The notes beneath the pieces were generated by a model. That model was not told where the DNA came from, made no database searches, and was given only the letters and a program-made list of their open reading frames with translations. Source: Sabethes cyaneus (Eukaryota > Arthropoda > Insecta > Diptera > Culicidae). Taken from it: a stretch of DNA of 64,000 nt. A program made the translations under genes and the position numbers. The stretch spans positions 163,185,142 through 163,249,141 of the forward strand of contig NC_071354.1 of NCBI RefSeq assembly GCF_943734655.1, written 5' to 3'. This document shows, piece after piece, positions 24,137-36,404 of this stretch; within the stretch, counting starts at the first letter, position 1; each line of letters opens with the position of its first letter.

Positions 24137-24676
24137 GTTGCTGATATTTTGAGGTTTGTTCATGACAAAAAAGGAAGGAAATATTTTTTCCTTTTGTTTA
24201 TCTTCCCGTTTAAGATTTCGTGCAAGTGCGAGCAGGCTCTTCCGCGAAACTAAAAAAGGATGTTCAATTCTTTTCGCTCTCACACGAAATCTCATTGTGG
24301 ATTGGCAATGCGTGCGTGATGTCAAAAGTAAAATATTTCCTTCTGTTTTTTTTCTCGCTAAAAAGCTAAACATCGATGATTCGCGGTTTTGCTGATATTG
24401 TTCAGGCGTGAGAAAAAAAGAGGGAAGTATATTTTTGATTTTTTCGTTACTCACACGTTGACAGTTCGTTACGAGGTTTCCTGTAAGTGCGAGCAGCCAC
24501 GAAATCTCTTTTACTGCTTTCAACGCGAATTCGTGACTACAAAAGTGAATGAAATTTTCAAGCCTGTTCGCACTTACACGAAAACCCATGCCGAATTGTC
24601 AAAACTTGTGGGAAAACAATAGCAAAAATACTTCCTTCTCTTTTTTTCTTACAAAAACCAAACAAATATCAGCAAC
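24137..24676. mobile_element. Pair of related foldback MITEs
   Basis: The block begins GTTGCTGATATTT (24137) and ends with its exact complement AAATATCAGCAAC (24676). A third, direct copy of the end motif (TTGCTGATATTG, 24389) lies in the middle, followed by the same GAGAAAAAAAGAGGGAAGTAT-type arm. Arms carrying (A)AAAGGAAGGAAATATTTT and its complement occur in each half. The simplest reading is two tandem copies of one foldback family, about 245 and 288 bp. Both halves contain GTGCGAGCAG motifs. Confidence 0.6.
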
Positions 24677-25135
24677 TTCGTAGTCTCGAATATGTATACA
24701 AGAGATCGTGTAGGGTGTAGCATCGTAGTCGCGAATGTGTACCCAAGTAACCACGAAGCTTTATATCAATTCAATTGTAATGCTTTATAGTGCGCTACAA
24801 AGTATATCATATAATGTATTATTTTCTTACATGTACAATAAATGCAGTAATAAAGTGGAAAAGGGCCCCACTATTGTCAAATTAAAGCTGCATTATAATA
24901 GCAATTGCTAAAGCACCATTACGGCTTCGCTTCGTCTGCATTATCGACATATCGTTATTTTTAGTTTGTTTGCGAAAAAAATATAAAAACATCAATTCGG
25001 CGGGCGTGTCAAAGGACAAAAATAAATATATATTTTCATATTTATTTTTTAAGTCCGCTGATTCTAGCAGCTTCTCAAGCTATTCGTTACTCCATTATTT
25101 ACGACGAATGGATTTTTTTTGCATTTCAAATATTA
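24677..25135. other. Intergenic DNA, no genes seen
   Basis: AT-rich sequence with no coding or RNA signal that I can support. A 60-codon plus frame at 24970-25152 is not recognisable. Confidence 0.4.
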
Positions 25136-25137
25136 CC

Positions 25138-25225
25138 TTTAATGAGACTTGAACCTGGGTGCGTGTATCCCGCATGGTTCATTTGCTGGCGCCTTTGATA
25201 TCTTAACCACAGCTGTTATAGATGA
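25138..25225 (-). repeat. tRNA-like SINE head
   Basis: On the minus strand CTGTGGTTAAGATATC (A-box-like) is followed about 45 bases later by CCCAGGTTCAAGTCTC (B-box-like). No clear acceptor stem pairs, so this is more likely a SINE head or tRNA pseudogene than a tRNA gene. Confidence 0.4.
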
Positions 25226-26044
25226 GTGGGTTGTAATTAGTCGTACTTAAATCGTCGTTCGTAGTTAATTTTAGAATTCAATTGGTTGAAAAAAGACAGC
25301 AGCAGTTAGGTGAAACAGAGCATGAGTAGTGGCCGTAAATAAGCAAAAACGAAGTCAGGTATAAGCACTTTATTAACATTTACGGTACGTTTTAAAGATT
25401 TGCCCTAAAGCTTGTAAGCAACATATTGTAACATTATATACGCAAATAGTGTTTTTAATAATGCTAATTTACGATAATGCTTAAGCGCATTAGCAATGTT
25501 TATACAAAAGTTTTAACCATGCGAATTGCTGATATACCGCTGTCTGGTATTAGCGATGCCGAGCTACAGCCAATATGGGGTTATGCGTTAATGCTTGTGG
25601 TTACTTGGGTACCTTATGGGGTTTCCTGTATGAGCGAGCGGGTGTCGATTTCTTTTAATATACACTAGGGCCCCCAGCTATATAGGATTTTGTGTTAGTG
25701 TGAGCAGGCTTCAAATTGCGTTTGCGCTCATGTCTTCGAATGAACATTTTAGGTGATCGCAGTGCCACCATACTGCTTATTGCCACTTGCGAAAAACCGT
25801 TGCAAGTTTTTACACACGGTCCAAGCCTAGCTTGGATGTCTGTTATCTGTGGTACGAGTACCAAGGCTAGTACCATGGCTTCGCAATATTCATCATGAAA
25901 GATTCACTGCGAATATTAATGAACGAAAACATGGAACATTATAGCGGAGAGTCGAGAAGAAAACCAAGCTTTACTGCGAGCAAGCATCGAAGATTGGTGA
26001 TGAATCTCATATAAGCCAATCATGTATGCGTGGATTCATTAAAT
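25226..26044. other. Repeat-bearing intergenic DNA
   Basis: 25780-25870 is an inverted relative of the tract at 23770-23900 (shared CAGATAACAGACATCC and CTTATTGCCACTTGC). A 63-codon plus frame at 25477-25668 is open but unrecognised. No other feature seen. Confidence 0.4.
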
Positions 26045-27566
26045 TTCGAGAGTTGTGTTAAAGAATTCGTGGGGCAAAATGCAGGATCGCGTAATGAATT
26101 GGAAAGCGATCAACGAGAGGATGTGCATGTTGGGGATAAAAGACCGTTTCTTCAACTACGCTATCATAAACGTGCATTGTCCACACGAAATTAGACCCGA
26201 CGACGAGAAGGCGGACCTATGCGCAGCTGAAGGCAACGTACGACAGCTGCTCGCCAAGGGACATCAAGATCGTCATCGAGGATATCAACGCCCAGGTCGG
26301 CAGGAAAGCAATATATAGACCGGTGATCGGGTCCTACAGCTTGCACACCGACACAAATGATAAAGATCAGCGATGAATCAACTTTGCAGCTTCCAAAGGC
26401 TTGGTGATCAGAATCACTTTCTTTCCCTATAAAGATATCTACAAAGCCACCTGGAGATCACCTGACCAACTAACCTCGAACTAAATCGGCCATATTCTCA
26501 TCGAAGGCCGGTTTTTCTCGAACATCGCCAACGTACGCTCCCTACGAGGTGCAGATATCGATATAGACCATTACCGTAGCAATACATGTGCGCACAAAAC
26601 ACTGCTTTCTTCTGTGGAGCTAGATGTTTCGACCATCAAAAATGGATGGAGTAAGATACGATCGGTCGTCAACGAGGCCGCAACCGCGGTGCTAGGTGCG
26701 GAAACCTTGAGCGCACGAAATGATTAGTCGGACGAGGAATGCCAACAAGCGATAGAGAGGAAACAAAGAGCTTAGAAAAACTATCTTAGCATACCCACGA
26801 GAGAGTTTGGCCAAGTATCAACGAGCGCGGAATGAATTTGTAATAAACGGACTTTCGGGCAGTTTTATAAACGAACAAAATACGCGTCGTACTCGGTTAA
26901 CGTTCTAATCACGAATGCTTAGTTTATTTTTTAGCTATTGTCTATAGGTTTGCTGAACAGCTACAGCTTATAAACCTTTGCACGGTACCTAACCTCAACT
27001 TTGGTTTGACGTTTTTGTGTGTTTTGTTTTGATTCCCTTTGTAACCTAATTTTATTGCTAGTGGGTTTATTACTTGTAATTCGTACCACTTGTTTGCGGA
27101 AACCGGAAATACCCGACTTTTACGAAGCAGGCAAATGATAACAGTTCTGTACAACATATATTTTTGTCCTTTTTGCAGTTTTTTTGCTTCTGGGTCTTGC
27201 GAATAAGTAATCAAAACAAACCCCACAGCACTGTCAAATCTGGGAAGAAAAAAAACGCACTGACATCTGCGTGCAATGCTTTATGTATTTGTTTACTATT
27301 GTCGTTTTCGTTTTTGCGGTGTAGCTACACCGGTGTAGCACTTTTGCACCAAAACTGTTCGTTTTCGATTTTTGTGCTACACCTTTGCTACACTTTTTCT
27401 GCACCAGCTACACCAGAAAAAAAGAGAGTGTAGCTGGTGCAGATAGCAAAACACCAACACACCCACACCAATATCAAAATCATATGTTGTCAAAAATGGT
27501 TTGTTTTGATCACAGTTTACAGATCGACTACTTGTGAAGATTTTATTTTATGTAAAATTTTTCGAA

Positions 27567-29057
27567 ATGGAGGAAGTTTTCAAGCTTCTTGAATCATCGT
27601 CAGATTCGGAAGATGAATATTTGTTTATGTTCGAGAATATCAAGAAAAAACGAAAGGTCACGGCACGAATGGAAGGATTTTTAACTGGCGTAGTGGACAA
27701 TTACTCGGATGAAGAAGCAGGTTTCAATGAATAAGTTTTTGATCATTTAATCATGTTTGCTTTTCTAACTGTTATAGTTTAGAAAAAACTTCAGATTGAA
27801 AAGGAATACGTCAAATTATTTAATTGAACGCTACAAACAATCCGTGTTCTACAACGAAAACGCAAAACAGGGCCGAAAAACGATTGATGCAAGAAGGCAA
27901 ATGTTGGCATTCTTATGGTAATTATAAAAATCATCTACTCGATTGATTTAGGAATAGGAATCATTCGTTGATCAATGATCAATCCGACCAATCATTTTCT
28001 GAGGGAATAAGTCATTAGAAGACACTTTATATTCTTTTGCTTCGTAATAAACGTATGCGTGATCATTTCAAATTTTGGATTCGTTTGAAGGTTTGCTGCA
28101 AACAAGAATTCTTACCGTGAAGTGTGCAACCTCTTCGATATGTCGATATCAACGTTTCATAAACATCTCGAAAATATTCTGGATTTTTTTCATATGATAG
28201 CAAAAGAATTCATACACTTTCCATTGACCGAAAATGATAAACAGAGGGTCGCAAGCAAGTTTGAAAAACTATTTGATTAATAAAAAATCAATAAACCTAA
28301 AAATTAAACAGCTAATAATTACAGATTTCAAATTTTCCAAATGTCCTTGGTTGTATCGATGGAAGCTACATATGTATTAGGAAACCAGTGCACAAAATTC
28401 GATCAACATATACAAATAGGCATGACCTGCTATCCATAACGTTACAAGGTGTATGTGATTCGGATAAGAAGTTCACAGATGTATTTATTGGATCGCCGAG
28501 TAAAATACATGGCCAGAATATTTGCAATATCCAGCATAAGTGTAAGATTACCAGATATCTGTGGTCAAACGTACCATTTGCTGGGTGATGCAGCATATCC
28601 AATGCGGGAGTATTTGCTAACTCCGTATAGAGACTTTGGAAATCTATCGGCAAAGCAACGAAACTACAACCTGAAGCATGCCCAGACTAGAGTAAAAATC
28701 GAAAACTGTTTTGGATTGCTAAAACAGCGTTTTCGCCAATTATTTAGATTGGATTTTTTTACTGTTTTGAAAATATGTAAATTTATTATGGCTTGTTGTG
28801 TCTTGCATAATATTTGCATCGAACTTGATGATTCGTTCGTTGAAAGCAATGAGGATGGTGATGAAGTATTACTTGACCGTGAGTATACGTTTGTTAAGAA
28901 AAAAGCTCTAATATTGACCAAAATTCAAAAATTTTTAGAAGATCGTGAACGATCTCCCTTGAACACGGCAACCTCTGACAGCGACAATCGTAGAAATAAT
29001 GCCCTTCGCCGGCTTGGAGAAATGAAACGAGATACCCTTGCTAACAGTTTCATGTAA
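27567..29057 (+). pseudogene. HARBI1-like Harbinger transposase, frameshifted
   Basis: Exon-like segments read in order: 27567-27732 (MEEVFKLLESSSDSEDEYLF, a possible first exon), 27790-27917 (GRKTIDARRQMLAFLW), 28089-28280 (FAANKNSYREVCNLFDMSIS), then 28327-29057. A donor at 27918 and acceptor at 28088 restore FLW/FAANK in frame. The acidic catalytic triad is visible: Asp in LGCIDGSYI (about 28356), Asp in LLGDAAYP (about 28585) and Glu in KIENCFGLLKQRF (about 28700). However a one-base shift near 28510 separates the first Asp from the rest, a stop follows KLFD at 28280 without a clear donor, and the first segment does not join cleanly. The enzyme is therefore probably dead. It would cut the terminal repeats and integrate at 3-bp sites together with its Myb/SANT partner. 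Confidence 0.82.
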
Positions 29058-29248
29058 ATTTGTGTGTGCGTATGTATTTGTGAGTAGATGCGTATCTTCG
29101 TACGTGCTGAAGTCACATTACAATAAAGAAATATCGAAACACTGCTTCTTCAATTCTTTAATGAAACAAGATCTGAAAATCCGCCAAATTAAAAGCGAAC
29201 AAATTATATTTCGAGCGACACTATTCCTGGAATATATATTTGTTTCCC

Positions 29249-30167
29249 TCACATCTTCTCCGCAATTTTATTGAGTGCATCTGTGAGTGCATCTAGTTTC
29301 TTCATTCGCTCCTCGTGTCTACGATCCTTGGCTCTTTGACTATCCTGAAAGGCTTCAAGCATTGCTTTTTGCAGGTCTTGTTTGCCTTTGACGGAAGAGG
29401 GGCCGGCTTCAGCTTCTGACTCTAATGGCCTTCCATGCGTAGGATCTCTTGGATTGCTATTACTTTTCATCTGAACAGATGTTGTGTCCATACGTATTTC
29501 GGGCTCAATTGAGTCATCAATCGATGCGATATCGCGAAATTCACTATCGAAAGTAGGAGGTACATACGACGAACCACTTGTACGATTATTATCAACGGTT
29601 CGTTTGTGTCGCCTCGAAACAGTTTTAAATCTATTTTGGATTTGCTGCTCGCTAAAGTTTGTATTTAATTTTGAATTCAACTTTTTCCCTATCAACTGCC
29701 ACAATGCCTTTTTATTTTTTAATTTTTTCATAGGACCAACTTGTTCGAAATATTCCTTGTACAAGGAGAGCATTAACTTTGTCTCGCCATCACTCCAAAC
29801 ACCTACTGTGGCTCGCGGGGGTATCAAGCTTTCGTCTTCCGTCGTATTATATTTGGAAAACAGTTCAATATTGTCATTACCAGAGGTGTTATCGTCAGAC
29901 GGTATTGACATTATGGCATCGTTGACTCTATCGTGAATAGATGACGACGCTACTGGTACTCCATAATATTCTGCCACGGAAGCAGAATCCACTTTTACTG
30001 TTTCTTCAGCTGAAACAATATACATAATACATCTATATTTCAAAATATTACGTATACTCACTAATCTTATGCTTAAGGAATAAATATTCCGGTTGCTCTT
30101 GATAGGGGCTACCATCGTTATTAACTACTAATGAGTAATCTTCAACATTTATCTCAAACTCGGACAT
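29249..30167 (-). CDS. Harbinger Myb/SANT-like DNA-binding protein
   Basis: Two exons, 30167-30062 and 30009-29249, join in frame (GTGAGT donor, TTTCAG acceptor) to give 288 residues. The start codon begins MSEFEINVEDYSLVV. The middle has a trihelix Myb/SANT-like domain: VWSDGETKLMLSLYKEYFEQ, ALWQLIGKKLNSKLN, and FSEQQIQNRFKTVSRRHKRT. The C-terminus is a charged helix ending LDALTDALNKIAEKM, probably a coiled coil. In this superfamily the partner protein carries the transposase into the nucleus and binds the subterminal DNA. It is convergent with the transposase gene inside the same element, and unlike that gene it appears intact. Confidence 0.85.
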
Positions 30168-31235
30168 TTTTTCGTAAAATACTTGTAAGATCGAAACGAC
30201 CAATATAAAAGCAGCTAACCGCGCAGACAAAACAAACTGTTGACAGCTGTTCTCGTTTACTACACACACCACTGCTACTGCACCACGAGCGTTCGTTTAT
30301 CGAGCAAAAAGTGTAGCACAAAACGGTGTAGCTACACCACAAAAACGAAAACGACATATGTAATTCCCCCGAAGGGGTTTGGATATTAGGTCGACTGATG
30401 TGTATATACATCAAAGTATATTTATGATTGGAAAGGTATATTACAGAATTGACCTCGATCCTGAGGAGGAAAAAGCGCCAGAAGCAGGACAGAGTTCATG
30501 TAGAGCTAGAACAACTATTCCGGGCTAATGGCACGTTGCAAATATTACAAGAAGGTGAGTCAAACTCGTAAGGGCTACACATGTAAACCTGGCTTGTGTA
30601 GAGACGAAGGAGGGAAACTAATCACAAGCGAGCGCGAGGTGGTCGATAGTTGGACGCAGCTCTTTGATGGGCATCTCAACGGCGATATAACAGGAGACGT
30701 AACGGAAACTAACCTAGGAGTAGCTACAAACGATAACAGCGTACTGGCTTCCGATTGCGAATATATCCGGCGAGAAATCGGTCAGCTGAAGCATAACAGA
30801 GCCGCCGGAAAGGACTGACTACCGGCGGAACTCTACAAACATAACCAAGAACCGCTAGTAACGGCACTTCACTGGAAAATTTCAAGGATTTGGGAGCAAA
30901 AAGAACGATCGGGTAGACTGCGGTATTACGCTGGTCAACGCCGTCTACAAGGTGCTCTCTCAGATTTTGTTGCGTCGTCTATTCCCAATAGCAAGAGAAT
31001 TCATATGGCAGTATCAGGCGGGCTTTATGGAAGCCCATGCTACTACGGATCAAATTTTTACTCCGACAAATCCTCCAGAAATGTCGAGAGTACAACGTGC
31101 ACACGCATCATATTTTCGTGCATTTCAGGGATACAGGATACAGTCGAGCGTGAACAGCTATGACAGATAATGAACAAAAACGGCTTTCCGAGCAAACTCA
31201 CGCGGCTGATCCAAGCTACCCTGGATCGAGCGATG

Positions 31236-33175
<1,940 letters not shown>

Positions 33176-33239
33176 TTTTTTTGGTTAATACGGAATGTAG
33201 AATTCCGAAAAAGTTAAATGAAACGAAAACTTCAAGAAA

Positions 33240-34650
33240 CAATAACGGTAAAATTGTTCAGTGTTTTATGAGTTGAGTTATTACGGAGCAATTGGACTCT
33301 GGTATGTAGTAATGGTGCAATTTAATGCTGTATAAGTTTAGAGTTGTTACGGAGCAATAAGAAACCAAAATGCGAAAATAGTGCATTTGGACACTGTATA
33401 ATTTTATAGATATCACGGAGCTAGAGGTGGGCCAAACGGCTCTTTGTGTGAGCGGCTCTAAACCGTTCATTTACTGCGGTCGTGTCTTCGTGTTCCCTTC
33501 GCGTACGTTTGAAAAACCGTGGTTCCTTTTCAAGAGTCGTTCGTTTGAACATTTCTTTCTGTGAACCGGTTCATTTGAACGGCTCGTGAGTCATTCACCA
33601 TCTCTATACGGAGCGATTGATCTGAAGACGTAAAAACAGTGCGATTGGACACTGTATGGTTTTAGAGTTATTACCAATCGATAGGACTCCAGGACGTGTA
33701 TTTCGACACTGATTGTCAAGATATTACAAAGCGATCGGACTGAATTGGAAGATGTAGAACCGGTGCAATTGGACACTGATTTTGAAATTATTACGGAGCA
33801 ATTGGACTCCAAGATGTAGAAACGGTGCATTTGGACACTGGTTTTGAAAATGGTACGGAGCAATCTGACTCCAAGATGTAGACACGGTGCATTTGGACAC
33901 TGATTTTGAAATTACGGAGCAATTGGACTCCAAGGAGTGGAAAGGGTGCATTTGGACACTATGATTAGAGCAATTGGACTCCGAGACATGGAAATAGTGC
34001 ATTTGGACACTATGATTTTAAAGATATTACGGAGCGTTTGGACTCCAAGTTTTAGAAACGGTGCAATTGGACACTGAATTATTTTAGAGTTATTACGGAG
34101 CAATTGGACTCCAAGGAGTGGAAAGGGTGCATTTGGACACTATGATTAGAGCAATTGGACTCTGAGACATGGAAATAGTGCTTTTGGACACTATGATTTT
34201 AAAGATATTACGGAGCGATGGACTCCAAGATGTAGAAACGGTGCATTTGGACACTGATTTTGAAATCACGGAGCAATTGGACTACAAGGAGTGGAAAGGG
34301 TGCATTTGGACACTATGATTAGAGCAATTGGACTCCGAGACATGGAAATAGTGCATTTGGACACTATGATTTTAAAGATATTACGGAGCGTTTGGACTCC
34401 AAGTTGTAGAAACGGTGCAATTGGACACTGAATTATTTTAGAGTTATTAAGGAGCAATTGGACTCCAAGGAGTGGAAAGGGTGCATTTGGACACTATGGT
34501 TAGAGCAATTGGACTCCGAGACATGGAAATAGTGCATTTGGACACTGATTTTGAAATTAGTATGAAGCAATTGGACTCCAAGAAGTAGAAACGGTGCATT
34601 TTGACATTGAACTATTATAGTGTTATTATGGAGTAATAGGACTCTAGGAC
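33240..34650. repeat. ~60-bp minisatellite array with 3-unit periodicity
   Basis: About twenty imperfect units of roughly 50-65 bp carry GGAGCAATTGGACTCCAAG, then GTGCATTTGGACACT. In the right half, three-unit blocks repeat as higher-order units: the variant CAAGGAGTGGAAAGGG occurs at 33931, 34112, 34285 (one base different before it) and 34466, that is every 173-181 bp. The left part is interrupted by a 185-bp hAT-type insertion. No protein is encoded. Confidence 0.9.
33422..33606. mobile_element. 185-bp hAT-type MITE inside the array
   Basis: The unit breaks the minisatellite. Its ends are TAGAGGTGGGCCAAA and the complement of TAGAGATGGTGAATGA, an imperfect inverted repeat. It is flanked by 8-bp copies of the array sequence, CACGGAGC (33414-33421) and TACGGAGC (33607-33614), differing by one base. 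An 8-bp duplication and TAGRGRTGG ends fit hAT elements. Inside are repeated GAACGGCTC/CGGTTCATTTGAAC motifs. No coding capacity. Confidence 0.75.
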
Positions 34651-35404
34651 GCGGAAATTGAGCGTTTATTTTTTAATTATTTTTTTTTGCGTTTTATAAT
34701 GAATTTAAAAATACCAAATGAATATTCAAAACTTTACAGCCCAGAGTAGAGGTGAAGGATATTGTAGTAGATAAGCCTGGTATTAATAAAAGTTGGCATT
34801 CGCCAAATATGTTTGTTCGCTATATTCTTCCAGTTATAGACCTCAAGCGCATACACGCACACTGGCAGACGGCTGCCTTGCTAGATATGAAAAAGTGGAA
34901 ACCCATCAAACATGATATGTGAGCATAAATTGCGTTAGCCGTAGCTTTCGCGTTGACGGTATTGAGCGATCTCTTGTCCACTTACAGAGCTGCGCATGTG
35001 TGAGTGTGAGCGCAAGCTGGTTTTGTGTCAAGCGCTTCTTGGAAAGTGCCATTCTGACTTCACCCATATAATAAACGGTTGAAGCCAGCACCGTATTGCC
35101 GCCAACAGACATGGCTTGCCCGATAACTGAATATTCTCTTACGATTTTATTGTCGAGAGAACAATGGCACGATCGGAAGAGAATCGGTCTGTATCGTTTG
35201 TTCTTTTGAGCTTTCGGGGATTCGGGCGAAAAAGAGAAGCAATTCGGCTCTCAGTTAGATGAGCAGCTAAGGGTTGCTAAAAACTAAAAAGGAGACGAAG
35301 ATCATTCTGTTAGCGAAGTTTAGATTGAATGCTGCGTTTTAGTTCGCGCTATCCCTTGTATAAACGCGTAGGAAGCAAAAGATTGAAGATGGCTACGAAA
35401 CGGT
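34651..35404. other. Unassigned DNA between array and RTE fragment
   Basis: A 68-codon minus frame (35112-34906, beginning MSVGGNTVLASTVYYMGEV) is intact but unrecognised; it may be a transposon remnant. 35130-35330 is moderately GC-rich and could be LTR-like, but no paired copy or target duplication was found. Confidence 0.3.
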
Positions 35405-36400
35405 TCGACAAGCACGACACTACGTACGTGTTTTGGGTGCGCTCTCAAAATTCTCGGCACTTTAACAAAAGTAACCAACGCCTAAGTAGCTTTCGCAGAC
35501 GACCTCGACATTGTTACTAAAAAAAACCTTGGGACGGCGGAGTTAATCTACGGAGGCGGAAGCTACAAATCAATGCGTTACACAAACGCTCTGATGGGCT
35601 AGCATAGGGAAAGAAACCCTCACTCTGTTTGTTTACATTTTGCAGATTGGCCCTTTTGAAAAGTTGGTGCTGAAATATTTGGTAGGAAGAGGCTCCAGAG
35701 AAAGCAACGTTTGCCTCCCACGCCGTGGGACCCACGGCCACTGACTATTGACGGCGATGAACTGGAAGTGGTTGATGAATTTGTATATTTGGGATTTCTA
35801 GTCACCGCCGACAATAATACTAGTAAGGAGATTCAATGACGCATTCAAGCTGGAAATCGAGCGTACTTTTCCCTTCGCAAGAAGCTTTCATCAAAGAGTA
35901 TGCGCCGCTGCACAAAGCTGACGTTGTACAAAACGCTAATCAGACCGGTAGTCCTCTACGGACTTGAGACCGTAACTTTGTTTACGGAATTCATACGTGT
36001 ACTTGCCGTATTTGAACGAAAGGTGTTGCGGACTAATGTTGGCGTAGTCGTGGGCCCTATTCTCACAGTCACTTCACCTCACCTCACTTCTTTCACTTTC
36101 CTGTCACCTCACCTAAAGTCACCTCACCTTATAGGCCCCATTTGATTTGTACAGTCACCCAGGTGACTGTGAGGATCGCAAATTGTCACCTCACCCAAAA
36201 AATTTAGGTGAGGTGACTGTGAGAATAGAGCCCCGTATGAACCACGAGTTGCAAATACTACTTGGAGAGATTCCCATCGTATACCTGGCAAAAGTTGGGA
36301 TACTATGGTGGGTCGGCCACGTCACAAGGATGCCGGACGACTGTGCAGTGAAATCCGTTCTCTTCAAGAAACAAGAGTCACCCCTCCATGCTGGTAGGTG
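35405..36400 (+). pseudogene. RTE 3' fragment broken by two MITEs
   Basis: Plus-strand pieces of the RTE polyprotein occur in order: the FADD region (about 35490-35515), then DGDELEVVDEFVYLGFLVTA (35750-35815), KLTLYKTLIRPVVLYGLET (35915-35970), FERKVLRTNVG (36012-36045), and after an interruption MNHELQILLGE, VGILWWVGHVTRMPDDCAVK (36237-36355). The breaks hold a half MITE at about 35614-35685 and a full one at 36052-36234. Confidence 0.72.
36052..36234. mobile_element. 183-bp foldback MITE within RTE
   Basis: Inverted ends GGGCCCTATTCTCACAGTCAC (split: GGGCCCTATTC, TCACAGTCAC) and GTGACTGTGAGAATAGAGCCCC bound the insertion. The interior is rich in TCACCTCACC and its complement, so much of the element can fold on itself. 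The RTE frame resumes at MNHEL straight after it. The target duplication is unclear. Confidence 0.7.
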
Positions 36401-36404
36401 GTAG

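Larger units (their letters stand above)
27300..30356. mobile_element. PIF/Harbinger DNA transposon, 3.06 kb
   Basis: Terminal inverted repeats of about 35-40 bp start TGTCGTTTTCGTTTTTG (27300) and end CAAAAACGAAAACGACA (30356), continuing inward through GGTGTAGCTACACC. A 3-bp duplication TAT flanks the element (27297-27299, 30357-30359). Subterminal repeats with CACCAGCTACACC and GTGTAGCTGGTG lie at 27395-27440. Inside are a HARBI1-like transposase on the plus strand and a Myb/SANT-like protein on the minus strand, the two-gene layout typical of this superfamily. Confidence 0.9.
26839..30445. mobile_element. Solo LTR interrupted by Harbinger element
   Basis: Sequence between perfect 5-bp target duplications GAATT (26834-26838 and 30446-30450) starts TGTAATA and ends TATTACA, the TG…CA ends expected of an LTR. 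Taking out the Harbinger insertion (27300-30356 plus one 3-bp duplication) leaves about 546 bp (26839-27299 and 30360-30445), a normal LTR length. No internal retrotransposon genes are present, so it is read as a solo LTR left by recombination. An AATAAA lies close to the left end. Superfamily not assigned. Confidence 0.7.
26045..31235 (+). pseudogene. RTE LINE copy split by nested insertions
   Basis: Two plus-strand parts of one decayed RTE copy. 26045-26838 carries the end of the endonuclease and the linker (KMQDRVMNWKAINERM, FFNYAIINVHCPHE, SSVELDVSTIKNGW). 30451-31235 resumes exactly where the first part stops (ARNE | LTSILRRKKRQKQ is in frame across the junction) and continues into the RT (LRRLFPIAREF, QYQAGFMEAHATTDQIF). 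Stops and shifts occur throughout. The break holds a solo LTR and a Harbinger element. The right end merges into the TA-rich start of the repeat at 31250. Confidence 0.75.

Noticed and set aside
33912..34457. Two near-identical 63-codon minus frames
   Set aside because: They arise from the higher-order repeat of the minisatellite, 354 bp apart, not from duplicated genes.
33240..34650. CRISPR-like regular repeats
   Set aside because: Units are adjacent, variable and without unique spacers; this is a eukaryotic minisatellite.
34906..35112. 68-codon frame as part of an LTR retrotransposon
   Set aside because: No LTR pair, primer site or gag/pol similarity could be shown.
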